From positions 2,852,001 through 2,916,000 of the forward strand of contig NZ_CP017075.1 of the NCBI RefSeq assembly GCF_001742225.1: a DNA stretch of 64,000 nucleotides, read 5' to 3'. The DNA comes from Novosphingobium resinovorum. Lineage in GTDB: Bacteria > Pseudomonadota > Alphaproteobacteria > Sphingomonadales > Sphingomonadaceae. A program made the translations under genes and the position numbers. Below are positions 26,990 through 36,275 of this stretch, one piece after another. Position 1 is the first letter of the stretch. Each line of letters begins with the position of its first letter. The notes under the pieces were generated by a model. It was not told the origin of the DNA. It saw only the letters and a program-made list of their open reading frames with translations, and did no database searches.

Positions 26990-27469
26990 TCAGACCGGCT
27001 TTTCCGCCACACTCGCGGTCTGCGCCGCACGGAAGTCCTTGAGGCGTCCCGCCAGCGCCTCGTCCGAGGTGGCCAGGATCGCCGCCGCCAGCAAACCGGC
27101 ATTGGCCGCGCCCGCCTCGCCGATCGCCAGCGTGCCGACGGGGATACCCGCAGGCATCTGCACGATCGAGAGCAGGCTGTCCTGTCCCGACAGCGCCTTG
27201 CTCTGCACCGGCACGCCGAGCACCGGAAGATGCGTCATCGCGGCAATCATGCCGGGCAGGTGGGCAGCGCCCCCTGCCCCGGCGACGATCACCTTGAAGC
27301 CTTCGCCGTCCGCGCCATGCGCGAAGTCCACCAGCCGCTCGGGCGTGCGGTGCGCCGAGACGATGCGGGCGTCATAAGCGACGCCCAGCTTGTCGAGCAT
27401 CTCGGCGGCCTTGATCATGGTCGGCCAGTCGGACTGGCTGCCCATGACGATTGCAACTGGTGCAGTCAC
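26990..27469 (-). CDS. purE: N5-carboxyaminoimidazole ribonucleotide mutase
   Basis: A 159-residue class I PurE that converts N5-CAIR to CAIR in purine synthesis. Diagnostic features: [11 protein letters not shown] near the start, the [14 protein letters not shown] block with the catalytic histidine, [46 protein letters not shown] and the [18 protein letters not shown] helix. The start codon is GTG at 27469, 3 bp after the gpmA stop, so gpmA and purE are likely co-transcribed. The last residues run to the edge of the repeat at 26889-26967. Confidence 0.97.
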   Translation of the reverse strand: MTAPVAIVMGSQSDWPTMIKAAEMLDKLGVAYDARIVSAHRTPERLVDFAHGADGEGFKVIVAGAGGAAHLPGMIAAMTHLPVLGVPVQSKALSGQDSLLSIVQMPAGIPVGTLAIGEAGAANAGLLAAAILATSDEALAGRLKDFRAAQTASVAEKPV

Positions 27470-27472
27470 GGA

Positions 27473-28159
27473 TCAGCGCTCCGAGAGGTAGTAGCGGTCG
27501 AGCACCTTGAGATCGTTGTCCAACTCGTAGACGATCGGCTGGCCGGTCGGGATCTCCAGACCGGTGATCTCTTCGTCGGAGATGCCCGAGAGGTGCTTTT
27601 CCAGCGCGCGCAGCGAATTGCCGTGCGCGGCGACCAGCACGGTCGAACCGGCATGGAGGTGCGGCACGATCGAGCCTTCGTAATAGGGCAGGACGCGGGC
27701 GATGGTGTCCTTAAGGCTCTCGGTCATCGGCGTGTCGATGCCCGCGTAGCGCGGTTCGGCCGAGAGGTCGAACTCGCTGCCCTTGTCCATGACGGGGGGC
27801 GGAATGTCGAAGCTGCGGCGCCAGATCTTGACCTGATCCTCGCCGTGCTTGGCGGCGGTCTCAGCCTTGTCGAGGCCGGTGAGGCCGCCGTAGTGACGCT
27901 CGTTCAGGCGCCAGTCCTTGGTTTCGGGGATCCACAGGATACCGGCGGCTTCGAGCGCGAAATGCAGCGTCTTGATCGCGCGGGTCTGCAGCGAGGTGAA
28001 GGCGACGTCGGGCAGCAGGCCCTTGTCCTTGAGCAGCGCACCGGCAGCGCGGGCCTCGGCCTCGCCCTTTTCGGTGACGTCGACGTCCCACCAGCCGGTG
28101 AAGCGGTTTTCAAGGTTCCACTGGCTCTGGCCGTGGCGAAGCAGGATCAGGCGAGGCAA
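27473..28159 (-). CDS. gpmA: 2,3-bisphosphoglycerate-dependent phosphoglycerate mutase
   Basis: A 228-residue glycolytic/gluconeogenic enzyme that interconverts 3- and 2-phosphoglycerate through a phosphohistidine. The catalytic histidine is in [12 protein letters not shown] (His9 region), followed by [17 protein letters not shown], the [16 protein letters not shown] segment, and the second histidine in [15 protein letters not shown]. The start codon is TTG at 28159, preceded by a good Shine-Dalgarno (AGGGAG, 6 bp spacing); no ATG is available near it. A weak start codon on a central enzyme is mildly unusual. It heads the gpmA-purE-purK-folA-ribF run. Confidence 0.96.
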   Translation of the reverse strand: MPRLILLRHGQSQWNLENRFTGWWDVDVTEKGEAEARAAGALLKDKGLLPDVAFTSLQTRAIKTLHFALEAAGILWIPETKDWRLNERHYGGLTGLDKAETAAKHGEDQVKIWRRSFDIPPPVMDKGSEFDLSAEPRYAGIDTPMTESLKDTIARVLPYYEGSIVPHLHAGSTVLVAAHGNSLRALEKHLSGISDEEITGLEIPTGQPIVYELDNDLKVLDRYYLSER

Positions 28160-28207
28160 TGTAGGCTCCCTATACTGTCAAGGACCGACGCGGTCTTGCC
28201 GCAGCCC

Positions 28208-28384
28208 CTAGCTTTCCGGTGGCGATTTGGCCAGTGGCGGTTTGCTGTCGGGCGATTCGCCAAGCGCCGATACGGCACGAGCCTGCGCCTTGCGGCGACG
28301 CAGGTTCTCGCGCAGCTTGGCGGCGAGACGCTCTTCCTTCGTGGGTTTTCGAGGCGATTGCGGCGCGTTCATCGCCCGCTGCAT
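28208..28384 (-). CDS. Small basic helical protein, function unknown
   Basis: A 58-residue protein with a strongly charged helix KPTKEERLAAKLRENLRRRK in its middle and a proline/serine-rich tail. Similar short proteins occur in other sphingomonads, but I know no function. ATG 28384 is preferred because GGAG lies 6 bp upstream; ATG 28372 is also possible. It ends 48 bp before gpmA on the same strand. The high positive charge could suit nucleic-acid contact, which is only a guess. Confidence 0.5.
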   Translation of the reverse strand: MQRAMNAPQSPRKPTKEERLAAKLRENLRRRKAQARAVSALGESPDSKPPLAKSPPES

Positions 28385-28513
28385 TGCCGCTCCGAAAAAG
28401 AAAGCACAAGAGGCGCTTGACAATCGAACGCCGCGCGGACAATAGCGCCCCCCTGTCTCGGGGGCTTCTGGCCCGGCAGACAGACGCCCCGGTTACCCGG
28501 GCCTGGAATATGT

Positions 28514-28588
28514 GCTGCTGTAGCTCAGTGGTAGAGCGCGTCATTGGTAATGACGAGGTCGGGAGTTCAATCCTCCCTAGCAGCACCA
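28514..28588 (+). tRNA. tRNA-Thr (anticodon GGT)
   Basis: A complete cloverleaf: acceptor arm GCTGCTG with TAGCAGC (one G-T pair), D arm with AGCTCAGTGGTAGAGC, anticodon stem CGTCA/TGACG with loop TTGGTAA (anticodon GGT), and a T arm with GGGAGTTCAATCCTCCC. The discriminator A and CCA end are encoded. It reads Thr ACC/ACT codons. It sits alone between a small minus-strand gene and the phytase operon. Confidence 0.97.
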
Positions 28589-28687
28589 TTCCCCCTCTCT
28601 TTTTCCCCTGACATGATCCGATGACCTGACGCCGCGTTTTCGCGTTGCGCCGCGCGCCGACTGTTACGTTTTGTTGCGGTACAGCAA

Positions 28688-28727
28688 CTGTCATCGTTGT
28701 GTCTTTCCAATCTCACGCAACTGTCAT
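28688..28727 (+). promoter_or_regulatory. Pho-box-like array (four 7-bp repeats every 11 bp)
   Basis: Four heptamers lie at exact 11-bp spacing: CTGTCAT (28688), GTGTCTT (28699), ATCTCAC (28710) and CTGTCAT (28721), separated by 4-bp spacers. The PhoB site consensus is CTGTCAT-N4-CTGTCAC. The outer two match it perfectly and the inner two at 4-5 of 7. The array is 62 bp upstream of the TonB receptor start, and the next gene encodes a phytase, so phosphate-starvation control is the natural reading. No clear -10 box could be placed. Confidence 0.65.
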
Positions 28728-28789
28728 GAAGCAACCCTAGGTGCACGTCCCCAGGACACTAGACTCCGTAACAGGGAATATTCCGCACC

Positions 28790-31597
28790 ATGAATCGTTC
28801 GCTTCAGCTCGTTGCCGGGCTGCTTGCCTCGGCATCGTTCGCCACCATCGCTCACGCGGGTGAAGTCGCCGGCCACGTCAACGACGCCACCGGCACCCGC
28901 GCGCTGCAGTCGGCCACCGTTCGCATCGTGGAACTCAACCGCCAGGTCGAGACCGATCGCGCCGGTTCTTATGTCTTCGGTGACGTGCCCGCAGGCACCT
29001 ACACGCTCGAAGCACGCTACGTCGGCGCGGAAGTGATCACCAAGAGCGTCTCGGTGCCCGCCACGGGCCGGATCGACGGCAGCTTCGACCTCCCCGCGAT
29101 CGGCGGTGGCGACATTCTCGTCACCGGGCAGACCGCGAACCTCACCAGCGCCCTGTCACGCCAGAAGGCCGCTGACGGTGTTGAATCAGTCCTGACGCGC
29201 GACGCGGTCGGCCAGTTTCCCGACCAGAACGTGGCGGAATCGCTGCGTCGCTTGCCGGGCGTCAACATCCTCAACGACCAGGGCGAAGGGCGCTTTGTGG
29301 CCGTGCGCGGCCTCGACCCTAACCTCAACTCGACCTCGCTCAACGGCGTGCGCGTCCCCGCACCCGAATCCGACGTGCGCCAGGTCGCGCTCGACGTGAT
29401 CTCGGCCGACACGATCGAATCGATCGAGGTCAAGAAGAGCTTCACGCCCGACATGGACGGCGACTTCGTCGGTGCCTCGATCCAGATCAACACGACCAGC
29501 GCCTTCGATTCGAAGAAGAACCGCTACAACGTCAGTGCCGAGGGCAGCTGGAACGACTACTCGGGCAAGGTGACCCCGAAGGGTTCGTTCGACTTCACCC
29601 AGAAGCTGGGCGAGGACTTCGGCGTCGCCGGATCGGTCAGCTACTACAAGCGCAAGTTCGAGACCGACAACGTCGAGATGGCCGACTGGACCGAGAACGA
29701 CGACGGCGCGGTCTACGGCGAAACCCTCGAATACCGCGACTACGACGTGGAGCGCACCCGCATCAACGCGGCACTTTCGTTCGACTGGCGCGTCTCGGAC
29801 ACGACCAAGGCCTACGTGCGCGGCAACTGGTCGCAATTCGACGACCATGAATACCGCCGCCGCACGACCTTCGATTTCGGCGACTTCGGCGATCTTGCAA
29901 CGGCCTCGGGCTCGACGGTCAGCTTCGACACCGCGGACCTCGACGACGGCGACAAACTGACCGTCGAACGCGACCTCAAGGACCGCTTCGAGCGCCAGCG
30001 TATCCGTACCGTATCGATCGGCAGCGATACAGACACCGGAACCTGGAAGTTCAACTGGCAGGCCAGCTACGCCAAATCGACGGAGAAGGAGACCTTCTCG
30101 CTCGACCCGATGCGCTTCACCGGCGAGTTCGAGAACAATTCGGGCGCCGCCGTCTCCGTCGACAACTCTGGCCGGTACTTCCCGACCTACACCTCAAGCG
30201 GCATCGACACCGCGAGCGACTACAAGTTCGACCGCCTCGAACTGACCACCCTCTCGGACAGCCAGGACGAGGAATGGGCCGCCAAGGCCGACCTCGCACG
30301 CACGTTCGCGGGCGACAACGGCGACTTCACCATCCAGGGCGGCGCCAAGGCACGCTGGCGCACGAAGTCCTACAACTTCAACATGAGCCGTTTCGACGAC
30401 TACGACGGCGACTTCACCCTCGCCGACGTGCTGGGCAAGCAGACCTACCGGCTGCTGAACATGGGTCCAGTCGCCAACAAGAGCGGTTCGGCCGACTTCT
30501 ACCTCGCCAACAGCGCCGGCTTCGAACTGAACGAAGACGACAGCCTGATCGACAGCTCGACCAGCGACTACAAGGTCAAGGAAGACGTCACCGCCGCCTA
30601 CCTGCTCGGCCGGTGGGACTCTGCGACGCTGCGCGTGATCGGTGGCGTGCGCGTGGAGCGTACCCACAATGACATGAGCGGCAACCTCGTCGCGGTTTCG
30701 GAGAACGACGACGGCGACGCCGTCATCGCCGTCTCGCCGGTTACCTACAAGCGCAACTACACCAACTGGCTGCCCAGCCTGACGGTGCGCTACAGCCCGC
30801 AGCAGAACCTTGTCGCGCGCTTCGCCGGCTACAAGACGGTCGTGCGCCCGAACCTTGGCGACATGGCGCCGAGCTATACCATCAACGAGGACGGCGAGGG
30901 CACATTCGGCAACCCCGCGCTCAAGCCTTACCAGTCCTGGAACTTCGACGCGGGCTTCGAATACTACTTCGCCAACAACGGTGCGCTGACGTTCGGGGCC
31001 TTCTACAAGTCGGTCAAGGACTACATCTACGACCAGACCTCGACCGCCAGCGGCACCTTCAACGGCGTCGAGTACACCGAAGTCCAGCAGGCGGTGAACG
31101 GCGACAAGGCCGAGATCGCCGGGATCGAGCTTGGCTACAGTCAGGTCTTCTCGATGCTGCCGGCGCCGTTCGACGGTCTGCTCACGCAGGTGAACTACAC
31201 CTATACCTATGCCCGCGGCTCGGTGTTCTACGAGAACGACGAGGGTGACCAGATCGCGCGCCGAATCAACCTGCCCAAGTCGTCGAAGAACACCTTCAAC
31301 GTCGTTCTGGGCTACGAGAAGGGTCCGATCAGTCTGCGTGCCGCCGGGACCTTCCGCGACAAGTACCTCGACGAGGTGGGCGACGCCGTGGATCAGGACC
31401 GCATCGTCAACCAGCACTTCCAGTTGGACCTCTCGGCCAAGTACAAGGTCACCGAGAACATCCGCCTCTTCGCCGACTGGGTCAACGTGAACAACGCCAA
31501 GTACTACGCCTACCAGAATTACGCGGGCGCGCAGCGTCTCCTCCAGTACGAGGAGTACGGCTCGACCGTGAAGTTCGGCGCAAGGATGTCGTTCTGA
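28790..31597 (+). CDS. TonB-dependent outer-membrane receptor (phytate/phosphate-ester uptake candidate)
   Basis: A 935-residue receptor. A signal peptide ends near ATIAHA (about residue 23). A carboxypeptidase-regulatory-like beta domain follows (about 25-95), then a TonB-box-like GGGDILVTGQ (about 101-110), the plug with FPDQNVAESLRRLPGV and VAVRGLDPNLNSTSLNGV, and a 22-strand-type barrel ending KFGARMSF with the required terminal Phe. This is the large TonB receptor class abundant in sphingomonads. The stop overlaps the start of the phytase gene by one base (TGATG), and a Pho-box-like array lies upstream. It therefore probably imports phytate or its breakdown products when phosphate is scarce; substrate identity is inference from context. 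Confidence 0.92.
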   Translation: MNRSLQLVAGLLASASFATIAHAGEVAGHVNDATGTRALQSATVRIVELNRQVETDRAGSYVFGDVPAGTYTLEARYVGAEVITKSVSVPATGRIDGSFDLPAIGGGDILVTGQTANLTSALSRQKAADGVESVLTRDAVGQFPDQNVAESLRRLPGVNILNDQGEGRFVAVRGLDPNLNSTSLNGVRVPAPESDVRQVALDVISADTIESIEVKKSFTPDMDGDFVGASIQINTTSAFDSKKNRYNVSAEGSWNDYSGKVTPKGSFDFTQKLGEDFGVAGSVSYYKRKFETDNVEMADWTENDDGAVYGETLEYRDYDVERTRINAALSFDWRVSDTTKAYVRGNWSQFDDHEYRRRTTFDFGDFGDLATASGSTVSFDTADLDDGDKLTVERDLKDRFERQRIRTVSIGSDTDTGTWKFNWQASYAKSTEKETFSLDPMRFTGEFENNSGAAVSVDNSGRYFPTYTSSGIDTASDYKFDRLELTTLSDSQDEEWAAKADLARTFAGDNGDFTIQGGAKARWRTKSYNFNMSRFDDYDGDFTLADVLGKQTYRLLNMGPVANKSGSADFYLANSAGFELNEDDSLIDSSTSDYKVKEDVTAAYLLGRWDSATLRVIGGVRVERTHNDMSGNLVAVSENDDGDAVIAVSPVTYKRNYTNWLPSLTVRYSPQQNLVARFAGYKTVVRPNLGDMAPSYTINEDGEGTFGNPALKPYQSWNFDAGFEYYFANNGALTFGAFYKSVKDYIYDQTSTASGTFNGVEYTEVQQAVNGDKAEIAGIELGYSQVFSMLPAPFDGLLTQVNYTYTYARGSVFYENDEGDQIARRINLPKSSKNTFNVVLGYEKGPISLRAAGTFRDKYLDEVGDAVDQDRIVNQHFQLDLSAKYKVTENIRLFADWVNVNNAKYYAYQNYAGAQRLLQYEEYGSTVKFGARMSF

Positions 31598-32727
31598 TGA
31601 AGCGCAACCTCACGAGCATCGCCGATGTCGTGAAGCTGGGGTCGGGAGCTTTGCTCCCGGCCCTCCTGCTTTCCGCCTGCGCGACGACGACCATCGCCCC
31701 CGGCACCGCTGCCCCCGAGGCCCCACGTCCCCACTATCCCGCCACCGATATCCCGGCAGAAGGCGAGACCGCGCCCGTAGGCACCGGCAATGCCGATGCG
31801 GCGGACGACCCGGCGATCTGGCGCAATGCGGCGAATCCCGCCGCCAGCCTGATCCTGGGCACCGACAAGAAGGCCGGGCTCTACGTCTACGCCCTCGACG
31901 GCACGGTGAAGGACTTCTCGCCCGCCGGTGCGCTCAACAACGCGGACCTGCGCGAAGTGCGCATGGCGGACGGCTCCACCCGCATCCTCGTCGGCGCCAG
32001 CGATCGTACCGACCGCGCCGAACCGCGCATCGCCCTGTTCGGCCTCGACGGCGCGACCGGCAAGCTCTCGGTGCTCGGCTCCGGGACGTTCCTGCCCGCC
32101 GGCCATGCCCCGGCGGAGGCCTACGGCTTCTGCATGGGTGCTCCGCTCGCGGCGGGCGAACTCGCCCGCGCCTACGTCGTGCTCAAGGACGGTACGGTCG
32201 CCGAGAGCCGCCTCGTCGAGAAGGCCGGCAAGATCGCGGCCGAGCACTTGCGCGACGTCAAGTTCGCGACCCAGTCCGAGGGCTGCGTCGTCGATGACGT
32301 GACGAAGACGCTCTACGTAGCCGAGGAGGACGTGGCGATCTGGAAGGTGCCGCTTGGCACCCCCACCCTGACCGCCAGTTCCTACGCCCGCGTGGGTGAG
32401 ACGGACGGTCTGGTCGACGACATCGAGGGCCTTGCCATCGCCCGCAACGCCGAAGGCCGCGCCTGGCTCGTCGCCTCCAGCCAGGGCGACAACGCCTATG
32501 CGCTGTTCGACCTCGCCTCCGGCAAGCCCGCAGGCCGCTTCCGCATCAATGGCGGCACGCTGGGCGGAACCAGCGATACCGACGGCATCGAAGTCGTGCT
32601 CGGCGACTTCGGACCGCAGTATCCCGAAGGGCTGTTCATGGCGCAGGACGGCGACAACGCCCCCGAGGCGCAGAACTTCAAGCTGTTGTCGTGGCGCTCG
32701 ATCCGCACCGCGCTGGGCATCCGGTAA
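31597..32727 (+). CDS. Beta-propeller 3-phytase, lipoprotein
   Basis: A 376-residue phytase of the calcium-dependent beta-propeller family, which removes phosphates from myo-inositol hexakisphosphate. The lipoprotein signal ends in LLLSAC (Cys28), so the enzyme is membrane-anchored, likely at the outer membrane. Family motifs: DAADDPAIWRN (calcium/phosphate site), LGTDKKAGLYVYALDG, NNADLREV, DDIEGLAIARN, VASSQGDNAYALF and SDTDGIEVVLGDFGPQYPEG. Length is normal. It is translationally coupled to the TonB receptor gene, forming a bind-hydrolyse-import unit for organic phosphate. A GC-rich hairpin (32745-32779) follows. Confidence 0.93.
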   Translation: MKRNLTSIADVVKLGSGALLPALLLSACATTTIAPGTAAPEAPRPHYPATDIPAEGETAPVGTGNADAADDPAIWRNAANPAASLILGTDKKAGLYVYALDGTVKDFSPAGALNNADLREVRMADGSTRILVGASDRTDRAEPRIALFGLDGATGKLSVLGSGTFLPAGHAPAEAYGFCMGAPLAAGELARAYVVLKDGTVAESRLVEKAGKIAAEHLRDVKFATQSEGCVVDDVTKTLYVAEEDVAIWKVPLGTPTLTASSYARVGETDGLVDDIEGLAIARNAEGRAWLVASSQGDNAYALFDLASGKPAGRFRINGGTLGGTSDTDGIEVVLGDFGPQYPEGLFMAQDGDNAPEAQNFKLLSWRSIRTALGIR

Positions 32728-32744
32728 CCTGCTCTACCGCGGCG

Positions 32745-32779
32745 CCGCATCCGCGTGTGACTCAATCTCGCGGATGCGG
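32745..32779 (+). terminator. GC-rich hairpin after the phytase gene
   Basis: CCGCATCCGCG and CGCGGATGCGG pair perfectly over 11 bp around a 13-base loop, 18 bp after the phytase stop. There is no T-run, so it may stabilise the 3' end rather than terminate. Confidence 0.5.
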
Positions 32780-32812
32780 TAGGACGGCGGCGATGGTGAG
32801 GGATACGAATCG

Positions 32813-33490
32813 ATGAAGCGGATCGAGGCATTCGGCGTGCTCGTCGCCGTTTCCTGTGCATTACTGCCCGGCATGGCCTGCGCGGACGTCTTGCAGATCG
32901 GCAATGCGGGGGCCGAATGGGTCGCCGGAGGCCCGGCTACCCTCCCCGCCGCATCCGACCTCGCGCAAGTCGATCCCTCGTCCGGCGTGGGCTTCATCGG
33001 CAGCACCGTCGCTCGCGCCCCCGAGCAGGTGGAATCGGCCCCAATGGAGGTCGATTCCCGCCTGCACCCGCAATCGATCACCGAAGCACTCGACGCGGCA
33101 GGCCCGACCCGCTGGCGTGAGCGCGTCGCCCAGCTAGCCGCCAAGTACGACATCAGCCCGACTCTGCTGGAAGCGGTGGTCTGGCAGGAAAGCCGCTGGA
33201 ACGAACTGGCGCTCTCACCCGTCGGTGCGCGTGGGCTGGCCCAGCTGATGCCCGGCACCGCCGCGCAGATGGGCGTCGATCCCGCCGATCCCATGGCCAA
33301 CCTAGAGGGCGGCGCGCGCTACTTGCGCATGCAGCTCGATGCCTTCGGCGGCGATCTGGAAAAGGCGCTGGCGGCCTACAACGCCGGTCCCGCCCGCGTG
33401 CTCAAGGCCGGGGGCATTCCCAATATCCGCGAGACCCGGGCCTACGTAGCCTCGATCATGGCGCGGCTGACGGATCCAGTCCGGCAGTAA
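32813..33490 (+). CDS. Lytic transglycosylase domain protein (SLT family)
   Basis: A 225-residue exported protein. A signal peptide (about 1-24, ending GMACA) precedes about 75 residues of low conservation and a goose-lysozyme-like SLT domain (about 105-215). The catalytic glutamate is E126 in VVWQESRWNELALS. The SPVGARGLAQLMPGTAAQMG and AAYNAGPARVLKAGG motifs are canonical. It cleaves peptidoglycan glycan strands with formation of 1,6-anhydro-muropeptides, in the periplasm. It is on the same strand as the phytase operon but separated from it by a hairpin, so co-transcription is uncertain. Confidence 0.9.
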   Translation: MKRIEAFGVLVAVSCALLPGMACADVLQIGNAGAEWVAGGPATLPAASDLAQVDPSSGVGFIGSTVARAPEQVESAPMEVDSRLHPQSITEALDAAGPTRWRERVAQLAAKYDISPTLLEAVVWQESRWNELALSPVGARGLAQLMPGTAAQMGVDPADPMANLEGGARYLRMQLDAFGGDLEKALAAYNAGPARVLKAGGIPNIRETRAYVASIMARLTDPVRQ

Positions 33491-33509
33491 AGTTCTGTGC
33501 CCCGGAGGG

Positions 33510-33580
33510 CTTCGACAAGCTCAGCCTGAGCGGGATTGGGAGGTTTACCCCATACCCCGCTCAGGCTGAGCTTGTCGAAG
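33510..33580. repeat. Perfect inverted repeat, CTTCGACAAGCTCAG family (copy 2)
   Basis: Two perfect 25-bp arms (33510-33534 and 33556-33580) separated by 21 bp, between the convergent lytic transglycosylase and galU genes. Confidence 0.85.
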
Positions 33581-33609
33581 GGTCCAGCACGCCCTGCCGA
33601 TTGCGCACG

Positions 33610-33644
33610 AAAAAGCGCGCCGCCTTACAGCAGCGCGCTTTTTT
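33610..33644. terminator. Bidirectional intrinsic terminator
   Basis: AAAAAGCGCGC and GCGCGCTTTTTT pair around a 12-base loop; A- and T-runs on both sides allow termination of both the transglycosylase and galU transcripts. Confidence 0.85.
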
Positions 33645-33666
33645 CATCACCATTCGGCTTGTCTGA

Positions 33667-34548
33667 TCAGCCCAGCAGCTTCTTCGCGATCGCGCGCACA
33701 TCGTCGCGCATGTCGGGACGATCGAGCGCGATCGCCAGCGTCGCTTCCACGAAGCCGACCTTCGAACCGCAGTCGAAACGGCGGCCGTTGAAGGTCACCG
33801 CATGAAACGGCTGCTGGCCGATCAGCTTGGCCATCGAATCGGTCAGCTGAATCTCGCCACCCGCGCCCTTCCCCTGCGTTTCAAGCAGACCCATCACTTC
33901 AGGCTGGAGGATATAGCGGCCCGAGACGATCTTGTTCGAAGGCGCCTCGTCCACCTTGGGCTTCTCGACCAGACCCTTGACCTCGGTGAGGTTGCCCCGG
34001 CTCTCGCCGGGCGCGATCACGCCGTAGCTCGACACTTCCTCATGCGGCACTTCGAGCACCGAGACGAGGTTGCCGCCCACTTCGTTATAGGCCTCGATCA
34101 TCTGCGCCATGCAGCCGGGCGTGCCGTACATCAGTTCGTCGGGCAGGAAGATCGCGAAAGGCTCATCCCCCACGACGGCGCGGGCGCACCATACCGCGTG
34201 ACCGAGGCCCAGCGGCACCTGCTGACGCACAGTGACGAGGTTGCCGGGCTGGATGCGGGTCGGCTCAAGCGGGTCGAGCGACTTGCCGCGCCCGGTCATC
34301 GTCGCTTCGAGTTCGTAAGCAGTATCGAAATGTTCGACGATCGCGGTCTTGCCACGGCCCGTCACGAAGACGAATTCCTCGATTCCGGCTTCGCGCGCCT
34401 CATCGACGGCGTATTGGATCAGAGGCCGATCGACGACCGGAAGAAGTTCCTTGGGGATCGCCTTGGTGGCGGGCAGGAAACGGGTGCCGAGACCGGCGAC
34501 GGGAAAGACGGCTTTTCGGACCGGCTTGCGGAAGTTCGAGTCACTCAT
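33667..34548 (-). CDS. galU: UTP-glucose-1-phosphate uridylyltransferase
   Basis: A 293-residue enzyme making UDP-glucose from glucose-1-phosphate and UTP for polysaccharide and lipopolysaccharide synthesis. The nucleotidyl-transferase signature VAGLGTRFLPATKAIPKELLP is near the N-terminus. FVTGRGKTAIVEHFD, the KGLVEKPK block and the C-terminal RRFDCGSKVGFVEATLA complete the family pattern. ATG 34548 is used; ATG 34572 would add eight residues. The gene is divergent from murA; the 157 bp between them (34549-34705) hold both promoters. No obvious regulatory palindrome is visible there. Confidence 0.96.
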   Translation of the reverse strand: MSDSNFRKPVRKAVFPVAGLGTRFLPATKAIPKELLPVVDRPLIQYAVDEAREAGIEEFVFVTGRGKTAIVEHFDTAYELEATMTGRGKSLDPLEPTRIQPGNLVTVRQQVPLGLGHAVWCARAVVGDEPFAIFLPDELMYGTPGCMAQMIEAYNEVGGNLVSVLEVPHEEVSSYGVIAPGESRGNLTEVKGLVEKPKVDEAPSNKIVSGRYILQPEVMGLLETQGKGAGGEIQLTDSMAKLIGQQPFHAVTFNGRRFDCGSKVGFVEATLAIALDRPDMRDDVRAIAKKLLG

Positions 34549-34705
34549 GGGTCTGGATAATGCCTCGCTCATGTTGCGGTTGCGTTTAAAGCCCGGAAAT
34601 AGTCTTAGCGCAACAACCCCATGTTAATCTTACCGAACCCTTAATCCGCCGCGAAATTGCATCCGATCCCGTTGAAGCACGCGCGTTTGGCGCTAAAGGA
34701 CGGTG

Positions 34706-35989
34706 ATGGACAAGATCATCATCGAGGGCGGCAAGCGCCTTTCCGGCACCATTCCCGTTTCCGGCGCCAAGAACGCCGCGCTCACGCTGCTGCCCTGCGC
34801 GCTGCTGACCGAAGAACCGCTGACGCTGCGCAACCTGCCGCGTCTGGCGGATATCGACGGTTTCCAGCACCTGATGAACCAGTTCGGCGTCTCCACCGCG
34901 ATCGCGGGCAGCCGTCCGGAAGACTTCGGCCGCGTGATGACCCTTCAGGGCACGCGTATCACCAGTTCGGTCGCGCCTTACGACCTCGTGCGCAAGATGC
35001 GCGCCTCGATCCTCGTCCTTGGACCGATGCTGGCGCGCATGGGCGAGGCGACCGTGTCGCTGCCCGGGGGCTGCGCCATCGGCAACCGCCCGATCGACCT
35101 GCACCTCAAGGTCATGGAAGCGCTGGGCGCGACGATCGAACTGGCCGCCGGTTACGTGCGCGCCATCGCCCCTGACGGCGGCCTGCCGGGCGGGCGCTAC
35201 TCGTTCCCTGTCGTTTCCGTCGGCGCCACCGAGAACGCGCTGATGACCGCCGTGCTGTGCAAGGGCAAGTCCACCCTGCACAATGCCGCGCGCGAGCCCG
35301 AGATCGTCGATCTGTGCAACCTGCTCGTCGCGATGGGCGCGCAGATCGAGGGTATCGGCACGAGCGACCTCACCATCCACGGCGTCGACCGCCTCCACGG
35401 CGCGACCTACATGGTCATGCCCGACCGCATCGAGGCCGGCTCCTACGCCTGCGCCGCCGCCATCACCGGCGGTGAAGTGCTGCTCAAAGGCGCGAAGATC
35501 GAGGACATGGAAGCCACCGTGCAGGCGCTGCGCGATGCAGGCGTCCACGTCGAGCCCAAGGCCGACGGCCTCCATGTCGCCTCGGACGGCAAGCTGAGGC
35601 CCGTCACGATCTCCACCGCCCCCTACCCCGGTTTCGCCACCGACATGCAGGCCCAGCTGATGGCCCTGCTGTGCATGGCCGAAGGCTCCAGCGTGCTCAC
35701 CGAGACCATCTTCGAGAACCGCTACATGCACGTTCCCGAACTCAACCGCATGGGCGCGCGGATCGAGACCAAGGGTCGCACCGCGATCGTCCACGGCGTA
35801 CAGGGCCTCACCGGTGCCGACGTCATGGCGACCGACCTGCGCGCCTCGATGAGCCTCGTGATCGCCGGTCTCGCCGCAAAGGGCCAGACGCAGGTGCACC
35901 GCCTCTACCACCTCGACCGCGGCTACGAGCGCCTTGAGGAGAAGCTGGCACTGGTCGGCGCGCAGATCGAACGCGTCGGCGGCGACTGA
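34706..35989 (+). CDS. murA: UDP-N-acetylglucosamine 1-carboxyvinyltransferase
   Basis: A 427-residue EPSP-synthase-fold enzyme that transfers enolpyruvate from PEP to UDP-GlcNAc, the first committed step of peptidoglycan synthesis. The catalytic, fosfomycin-targeted cysteine is present as C123 in [15 protein letters not shown]. Also seen are [16 protein letters not shown] near the start, a [15 protein letters not shown] block, [16 protein letters not shown] and the C-terminal [20 protein letters not shown] 34706 has AAGGA 6-7 bp upstream; the GTG directly before it is less likely. Length is normal. It stands as a single-gene unit next to a small conserved protein gene. Confidence 0.97.
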   Translation: MDKIIIEGGKRLSGTIPVSGAKNAALTLLPCALLTEEPLTLRNLPRLADIDGFQHLMNQFGVSTAIAGSRPEDFGRVMTLQGTRITSSVAPYDLVRKMRASILVLGPMLARMGEATVSLPGGCAIGNRPIDLHLKVMEALGATIELAAGYVRAIAPDGGLPGGRYSFPVVSVGATENALMTAVLCKGKSTLHNAAREPEIVDLCNLLVAMGAQIEGIGTSDLTIHGVDRLHGATYMVMPDRIEAGSYACAAAITGGEVLLKGAKIEDMEATVQALRDAGVHVEPKADGLHVASDGKLRPVTISTAPYPGFATDMQAQLMALLCMAEGSSVLTETIFENRYMHVPELNRMGARIETKGRTAIVHGVQGLTGADVMATDLRASMSLVIAGLAAKGQTQVHRLYHLDRGYERLEEKLALVGAQIERVGGD

Positions 35990-36048
35990 GGAAACTCCGA
36001 AGGCCCATGGCGCGTTTGCCTCTCGAACTGCCGAGAGGAGAGACGAAC

Positions 36049-36255
36049 ATGGGCCTCATCAAGTTGGCGGCCGCCGGAGCGGTCGGCTACGCCCTCTACA
36101 AATACGCGACCGAGAAGAAGCAGGAAGCCGAGTTCGCAGGCGGCGTGCGCGATTCCGGTCCGGAGCACATGAACACCCCGCCCAAGAGCTGGGACAAGAC
36201 CGACGAAGCGATCGACGAGAGCTTCCCGGCGAGCGATCCTCCATCGACATACTGA
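36049..36255 (+). CDS. Small conserved protein with C-terminal DESFPASDPPS motif
   Basis: A 68-residue protein. A glycine/alanine-rich hydrophobic N-terminus (LIKLAAAGAVGYALYKYA) may be a membrane or packing helix. The C-terminus (WDKTDEAIDESFPASDPPS) is a widely shared motif in small bacterial proteins of unknown function. ATG 36049 has GAGAGGAGAG upstream; a start at 36007 is less well supported. It is followed directly by a strong terminator. In other bacteria such proteins are often stress-induced, which here is only a guess. Confidence 0.7.
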   Translation: MGLIKLAAAGAVGYALYKYATEKKQEAEFAGGVRDSGPEHMNTPPKSWDKTDEAIDESFPASDPPSTY

Positions 36256-36275
36256 TCTCCAGTCGCGGTCGCTAG

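Noticed and set aside
34573..34705. CtrA-type TTAA pair upstream of murA (TTAATC ... TTAATCC)
   Set aside because: The spacing between the TTAA halves is 13 bp, not 7, so it does not fit the CtrA consensus.
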